DNA of 37,500 bases from Mesostigma viride (Eukaryota > Streptophyta > Mesostigmatophyceae > Mesostigmatales > Mesostigmataceae). The notes under the pieces are model-generated. The model made no database searches and was not told the DNA's origin. It saw nothing but the letters and a program-made list of their open reading frames with translations. Where the stretch lies: NCBI GenBank assembly GCA_009746045.1, contig RPFO01001301.1, positions 1 to 37,500 of the forward strand. Direction: 5' to 3'. Position numbers and translations under genes: made by a program. The first letter of the stretch is position 1, and each line of letters opens with the position of its first letter. Positions 31,726 through 37,500 of this stretch are shown here, one piece after another.

Positions 31726-34506
31726 TGGCATGTATGTAATTACATAATGATGAGGAATCAGGCTCCCATGGTGTCATCATGGCCCGTCTACGTACATGGA
31801 TGGCATTTATGTAATTAATGATGAGGATTCAGGCTCCCATGGTGTCATCATGGCCTGTCTACGTACATGGATGTCTCAGAAAAAAAATGATGAGGATTCA
31901 GGCTCCCGTGGTGTCATTATGGCCCGTCTACGTGTTGTTGGCATGTATGAAATTAATGATGAGGATTCAGGCTCCCATCATTGGTGTCATCATGGCTTGT
32001 CTACGTGTTGTTGGCATGTATGTAATTAATGATGAGGATTCAGGCTCCCATGGTGTCATCATGGCCCGTCTACATACATGGATGGCGATTTTGTAATTAA
32101 TGATGAGGAATCAGGCTCCCATGGTGTCATCATGGCCCGTCTACGTACATGGATGGCTTTTATGTAATTAATGATGAGGATTCAGGCTCCCATGGTGTCA
32201 TCATGGCCTGTCTACGTACATGGATGTCTCAGAAAAAAAATGATGAGGATTCAGGCTCCCATGGTGTCATCATGGCTGGCCTACGTACATGGATGTCAAA
32301 GAAAAAAAAATGATGAGGAATCAGGCTCCCATGGTGTCATCATGGCCCGTCTACGTACATGGATGGCATTTATGTAATTAATGATGAGGATTCAGGCTCC
32401 CATGGTGTCATCATGGCCTGTCTACGTACATGGATGTCTCAGAAAAAAAATGATGAGGATTCAGGCTCCCATGGTGTCATCATGGCTGGCCTACGTACAT
32501 GGTTGGCATTTATGTAATTAATGATGAGGATTCAGGCTCCATTGGTGTCATCATGGCTGGCCTACGTATGTACATGGATGTCAAAGAAAAAAAAATGATG
32601 AGGATTCAGGCTCCCATGGTGTCATCATGGCTGGCCTACCTACATGGATGGCATTTATGTAATTAATGATGAGGATTCAGGCTCCCATGGTGTCATCATG
32701 GCCTGTCTACGTACATGGATGTCTCAGAAAAAAAATGATGAGGATTCAGGCTCCCATGGTGTCATCATGGCTGGCCTACGTACATGGATGTCAAAGAAAA
32801 AAAAATGATCAGGATTCAGGCTCCCGTGGTGTCATTATGGCCCGTCTACGTGTTGTTGGCATGTATGAAATTAATGATGAGGATTCAGGCTCCCATGGTG
32901 TCATCATGGCTGGCCTACGTACATGGATGTCAAAGAAAAAAAAATGATCAGGATTCAGGCTCCCATGGTGTCATCATGGCCCGTCTACGTACATGGATGG
33001 CATGTATGTAATAAATGATGAGGATTCAGGCTCCCATGGTGTCATCATGGCTGGCCTACCTACATGGTTGGCATTTATGTAATTAATGATGAGGATTCAG
33101 GCTCCCATCATTGGTGTCATCATGGCTTGTCTACGTGTTGTTGGCATGTATGTAATTAATGATGAGGATTCAGGCTCCCATGGTGTCATCATGGCCCGTC
33201 TACATACATGGATGGCGATTTTGTAATTGATGATGAGGATTTAGGCTCCCATGGGGTCATCATGGCCCGTCTACGTACATGGATGGCATTTATGTAATTA
33301 ATGATGAGGATTCAGGCTCCCATGGTGTCATCATGGCTTGTCTACCTACATGGTTGGCATTTATGTAACCTGAATCCTCTCATAAAAAAAATGAAGAGGA
33401 TTCAGGCTCCATTGGTGTCATCATGGCTGGCCTACGTACATGGATGGCAAGGAATAGTAAATGATGAGGATTCAGGCTCCCATGGTGTCATCATGGCTTG
33501 TCTACGTACATGGATGGCATGTATGTAATTAATGATGAGGATTCAGGCTCCATTGGTGTCATCATGGCCCGTGTACGTACATGGATGGCATGTATGTAAT
33601 TAATGATGAGGATTCAGGCTCCATTGGTGTCATCATGGCTGGCCTACGTACATGGATGTCTCATAAACAAAATGATGAGGATTCAGGCTCCCATGGTGTC
33701 ATCATGGCCCGTCTACGTACATGAATGGCATTTATGTAATTAATGATGAGGATTCAGGCTCCCATGGTGTCATCATGGCTGGCCTACGTACATGGATGGC
33801 ATGTATGTAATTAATGATGAGGATTCAGGCTCCATTGGTGTCATCATGGCTGGCCTACGTACATGGATGTCTCATAAACAAAATGATCAGGATTCAGGCT
33901 CCCATGGTGTCATCATGGCTGGCCTACGTACATGGTTGGCATTTATGTAATTAATGATGAGGATTCAGGCTCCATTGGTGTCATCATGGCTGGCCTACGT
34001 ACATGGATGTCTCATAAACAAAATGATGAGGATTCAGGCTCCCATGGTGTCATCATGGCCCGTCTACGTACATGAATGGCATTTATGTAATTAATGATGA
34101 GGATTCAGGCTACCATGGTGTCATCATGGCTGGCCTACGTACATGGATGGCATGTATGTAATTAATGATGAGGATTCAGGCTCCATTGGGGTCATCATGG
34201 CTGGCCTACGTACATTGATGTCAAGGAATAGTAAATGATGAGGATTCAGGCTCCATTGGGGTCATCATGGCTGGCCTACGTACATGGATGTCAAGGAATA
34301 GTAAATGATGAGGATTCAGGCTCCCATGGTGTCATCATGGCTGGCCTACGTACATGGATGGCATGTATGTAATTAATGATGAGGATTCAGGCTCCATTGG
34401 TGTCATCATGGCTGGCCTACGTACATGGATGTCTCATAAACAAAATGATGAGGATTCAGGCTCCCATGGTGTCATCATTGCCCGTGTACGTACCTGGATG
34501 GCATTA
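31726..34506 (-). repeat. About 71-bp satellite array, block 4, inverted
   Basis: Same monomer in reverse orientation (ATGATGAGGATTCAGGCTCC, CATGGTGTCATCATGGC). The switch is at about 31,720-31,745, where ATAAATG runs into GATGGCATGTATGTAATTAC. Linkers such as TGTCTCAGAAAAAAAATG and TGTCTCATAAACAAAATG are private to this block, so it has its own history. Ends at 34,506 in unrelated sequence. Confidence 0.95.
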
Positions 34507-36189
34507 CAAGGCAGGCGCCTCAGTCCGTAGCATCATAAAACATCATAAATGATCAAACATGCATTATTTCATCAATTCCAGCATACAGAACATCCATAAC
34601 AGCGATTAAACATAGGTAGCCATGCACAGTTTTTCTCACATGTCAGTGCTAGACTAAATAAGTAAAAGTAAGCCTAGATCATTGGAAATGCTAACTGGAG
34701 CTCCTTATATGCTGGGCTTCATCATTTCAGCTGTTAGCTGGCTACGGGGCGACATGCGGCACTAAGTGGCATTACAATGGTATGAGGCGTGCACAATGGT
34801 GCTTTTGAATGGCCGGGTAATGCTCAAAATGATCACTAACACACAGCTTAAACTATGCTTCATGTTGTTCTAAAGAAAACGTCACCATGTGGTGGCTACC
34901 AAGCTCTACTAGCAGGTATACCACTGTGCCAAGGCCCAAATGCACGTGTGCAAGGGGCTACGTAGCCCATGCATCCACAACATAAAAAATGACCTCCATA
35001 TGCTTGCCTGAGATGAAATGACACAGAGACAACTCATGGACCTTCTTTTGAATGCAAGCAGGGCACTGGGACCTCCACAGGTGTTACATGAAGACAGATG
35101 GGGTGACTGCACAACAGCCATACTAACAAAGCTAAAAGGCTAACCAAAAACAGGCCAGGATACCATCTATTCTTAAGGATTTAGGCTATAGAAACCATCA
35201 TGATACCATATAGAACTTATTTACATGTAACATCAATCATTATTCTAGTATATTTGGTGCAGACGCAGCCAATCATGCACAAAACTGATGAAAATCTGAC
35301 CGTAATGGCTGTGCGCAACCACCACCACAAACAATTACAGAAAAGTACTAACGAAGCAAATTTGACATCCCAAACCTTCAACAATGAGTCCGAGATTACT
35401 TACCGAGTGATACGACGACTTTATCTTGTCGACGGTAACCGCAGGGACACTAAACTACGCCAGGTCGAAACCGCAAAAAAAAAGGCTCAAGGACAGCTAG
35501 CAAGCTGACGACAGGGCCGATGCGTCAAGACTTTCCTGGCCCACGACACTAATGAAATATTCGAAATACATCGTAACAAATTTACTCGATGCGAAATATT
35601 CAATTATAAAGCCGCCGATAACAAGTGCTAGCTTCATTGTCACTCCCGTCACAATAAACACGCGTTGACGCAGTAAAACCCAGACCGAGATGATTGCGCA
35701 CCTCAGTAAATGTTGCGCGACTGCGGCTACAGCATCTTTACAACGCACAAATAATGCCTACAAAATTTGGAACGAATCCATGCATCGATGCTCCTACACC
35801 AATCAGTTTTCTGCACCGCCATAGCCTCGAATATGCATGTTCGTAATTATTTTACATTCACTTTCGTCCCGGTGGACCTGGGTACCCCCTGTACTGTAAC
35901 CGTTAATTAGTCCCTGTAGTCTTGGTCGAAACATAGTGATGTCCGGTATCAGGGCGTAGAGCACATCTAGCTCTAGCAGCAGACCTAAAAATATCGCGGA
36001 AATGTCTACTGGCATTCGCGCCGCGCCGCTTCCCATCTCGCGCCTATTTGTAGCCCAGTAGTTACTAATCCTGCGATCATGATGGAATATACATGTAGTG
36101 ATACTAATCGATACATGTAGTACACATGGTTGGCGCACAGAATGTTGTACAACCTGCCCTACATGTCGGAAAAACGCACACTCTGACAA
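34507..36189. other. 1.7-kb region, no gene supported
   Basis: Unique, AT-rich sequence. The longest frames (plus 35200-35508; minus 36360-35803, 185 codons) show no recognised motif, no intron signals that extend them, and ordinary composition. A run of nine A lies at 35,476-35,484. Nothing else was seen. Confidence 0.5.
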
Positions 36190-36575
36190 ACGTGATTGGA
36201 ATATATTGTACAACATCATCACTAACGCTACATCCGGAACTGTTCTAGTGAATAGCATTACAATGTACTCCCCCGGCAGGTGTGGGTGCCCGAATACTTG
36301 GAGTCTGAACACGCAGTGTCGACTCCTATTGGTGCAAAGGCATTTTTGTCGTCTCTTCATTTTTTATTCTCCGTTACCACTATATATTGTACAATAGCAT
36401 TTAGGATGGTACATCCAGAACTGTTCGAGCGAATAGCAGGGGGATCTACACCCCCGGTGGGGATCTACACCCTACTCCAATACCTGGATGAGACCGGCAG
36501 TCGCCGTGTCGAATCCTTTTTGCGGCATGTCCTTTTTCAGGGTTCCTTTTTTTTAGTTTTTTTCCCTTTTTTTTT
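36190..36575 (+). repeat. Degenerate tandem repeat, about 180 bp, two units
   Basis: Unit 1 starts near 36200 and unit 2 near 36380. Shared landmarks in order are ATATATTGTACAA, ACATCC-GAACTGTTC, GAATAGCA, CCCCCGG and GTGTCGA-TCCT, then a T-rich end. GAACTGTTCGAGCGAATAGC is shared with the inverted repeat at 36657-37406. GTGTCGAATCC (about 36507) is close to a tRNA B box. Possibly tRNA-derived SINE-like copies. Confidence 0.55.
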
Positions 36576-36656
36576 TTTTTTCTCCATTTTTACAAATCAG
36601 ATTTTTTCAGAACAGTGCATACGGCTAAGCTTTCATTTCGCAAGACAATTCTTACG

Positions 36657-37406
36657 GCACCTTCCAAAGTCCCTGGTGTGTGTCAGTGCAGCGTCGACAT
36701 GGCATGCGTGGAGGATATGTGCGTACGTACGACGAATAATGTGAAACGACTGGTCCAACCTGAAAAATTTTAAATTTTTGCCGTGTCCAGTAACGGTCCT
36801 AGGTTGCACCCGCGGGACGTTCCGGCAGCTGTACAGAATAGATCAGAAAGATACGCCGCGGAATGACGCCAGTGCCCGGCAAATGTGAGTCGGGAACTGA
36901 ACAGTCACTACACACGTCGAAAATCTATTGCTCCACCCCCCCAAAAAAGCGTTCCGGAACTGTTCGAAGCGAATAGCACTGACAGGATTCGAACCTGCGT
37001 CCAGAGTGAGGTTGCGGAGTGAGGGAGGCCAGCCATCATGGTCCGCACACAAATCTGGCTCGGGTCCGATCCCTGTCAGTGCTCTTCGCTTCGAACAGGT
37101 CCGGAACGCTTTTTTGTGGGGGTGGAGCAATAAATACTCGACATTTGCAGTGACTGTTCAGTTCCGGGCTCACAAATGATTTGCCGGGCACAGGCGTCGT
37201 TGCGCGGCGTATCTTTGTGATCTTTTCTGTACAGCTGTCGGAACGTCCCGCGGGTGCAACCTAGGACCGTTACTGGACACGGCAAAAATTTAAAATTTTT
37301 CAGGTTGGACCAGTCGTTTCACATGATTCGTCGTACGTACGCACATATCCTCCACGCATGCCATGTCGACGCTGCACTGACACACACCAGGGACTTTGGA
37401 AGGTGC
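36657..37406. repeat. 750-bp inverted repeat with central tRNA-like B box
   Basis: Left arm 36657-36996 and right arm about 37060-37406 are reverse complements at roughly 90 percent identity; the outer 75 bases differ at about one position. The 63-bp centre is unique. On the minus strand 36995-36985 reads GGTTCGAATCC, a perfect B box, followed by CCTGTCAGTGCT. The mirrored site on the right arm reads GGGTCCGATCC. An AGCACTG partner for the acceptor-like CAGTGCT exists, but a D arm and anticodon arm do not form, so this is not a functional tRNA gene. Confidence 0.85.
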
Positions 37407-37500
37407 GCACCCAGCCCGCCCAGGTAATTGATGCGGTGTTTTGCAGGCGCGCACCGCCGGATGCGCCCACCACGCCCGCCACCGCACGTCCAGTGACCGA
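37407..37500 (+). other. Window edge, possible exon sequence
   Basis: GC-rich Pro/Ala/Thr-coding sequence. It contains GTAATTGATGCGGTGTTTTGCAG (37426-37447), which has intron-like ends but would be an extremely short intron. Too little sequence to call a gene. Confidence 0.2.

Noticed and set aside
14290-34506. Dozens of ORFs encoding MMRIQAPMVSSW-type peptides
   Set aside because: They follow the satellite monomer, flip strand with it and stop or shift at each linker variant.
35803-36360. 185-codon minus-strand ORF as a gene
   Set aside because: No motif, ordinary composition, and it overlaps the degenerate repeat; length alone is not enough.
36978-37083. Complete tRNA gene on the minus strand
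   Set aside because: The T arm and a possible acceptor pair exist, but no A box, D arm or anticodon arm could be formed and the length is about 106 nt; the pairing is explained by the inverted repeat.

Overview
The window looks like nuclear DNA of a repeat-rich protist, most plausibly a microalga. The evidence is GT-AG introns of about 59 to 233 bp, TATA and AATAAA signals at sensible distances, an LTR retrotransposon, a pogo-like transposase, very large satellite and microsatellite blocks, and plant/alga-type TTTAGGG motifs inside a GGGA minisatellite. No bacterial operon, CRISPR array, rRNA gene or complete tRNA gene was found. The species cannot be named from the sequence.

Left part (1 to about 11,000) holds the few non-retroelement genes. 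They are: a broken or partial minus-strand gene at the left edge (1-946, unrecognised); a five-exon pogo/Tigger-type DDE transposase gene (2325-5920) whose C-terminal part carries an acidic tract, a heptapeptide repeat and a Tudor-like region; a minus-strand 2-oxoglutarate/Fe(II) dioxygenase-like gene (7587-8554); and a small eukaryotic-type protein kinase (9789-10969). Almost all need one or more single-base frame corrections. Between them lie a dispersed GTGTACAC-rich element (three loci), a 106-bp tandem repeat, a 565-bp GAGT microsatellite, hairpin repeats in front of the kinase, and a GGGA/TTTAGGG minisatellite.

Middle and right (about 14,290-34,506) is one huge satellite field with a monomer of about 71 bp. 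It contains near-identical internal duplications and flips orientation near 31,726. Two mobile elements interrupt it. One is a tandem pair of a short element without terminal inverted repeats (16,924-18,912), with ATTCAT at all three junctions. The other is a complete 8.46-kb minus-strand Copia-like LTR retrotransposon (21,028-29,490; 455-bp LTRs, CCAAC target duplication). Because the satellite itself is duplicated, empty pre-insertion sites for both are present in the window. The retrotransposon reads gag, integrase, protease-like, reverse transcriptase, RNase H. That domain order is neither the usual Copia nor the usual Gypsy order, and both the protease (DTQA) and reverse transcriptase (HGDD) active-site motifs are atypical.

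Right end (34,507-37,500) has no recognisable gene. It has a degenerate tandem repeat and a 750-bp inverted repeat whose centre holds a perfect tRNA-type B box, suggesting a tRNA-derived element. The genes do not form a pathway. The window is best read as a transposon- and satellite-dominated block with a few isolated, frame-disrupted genes.
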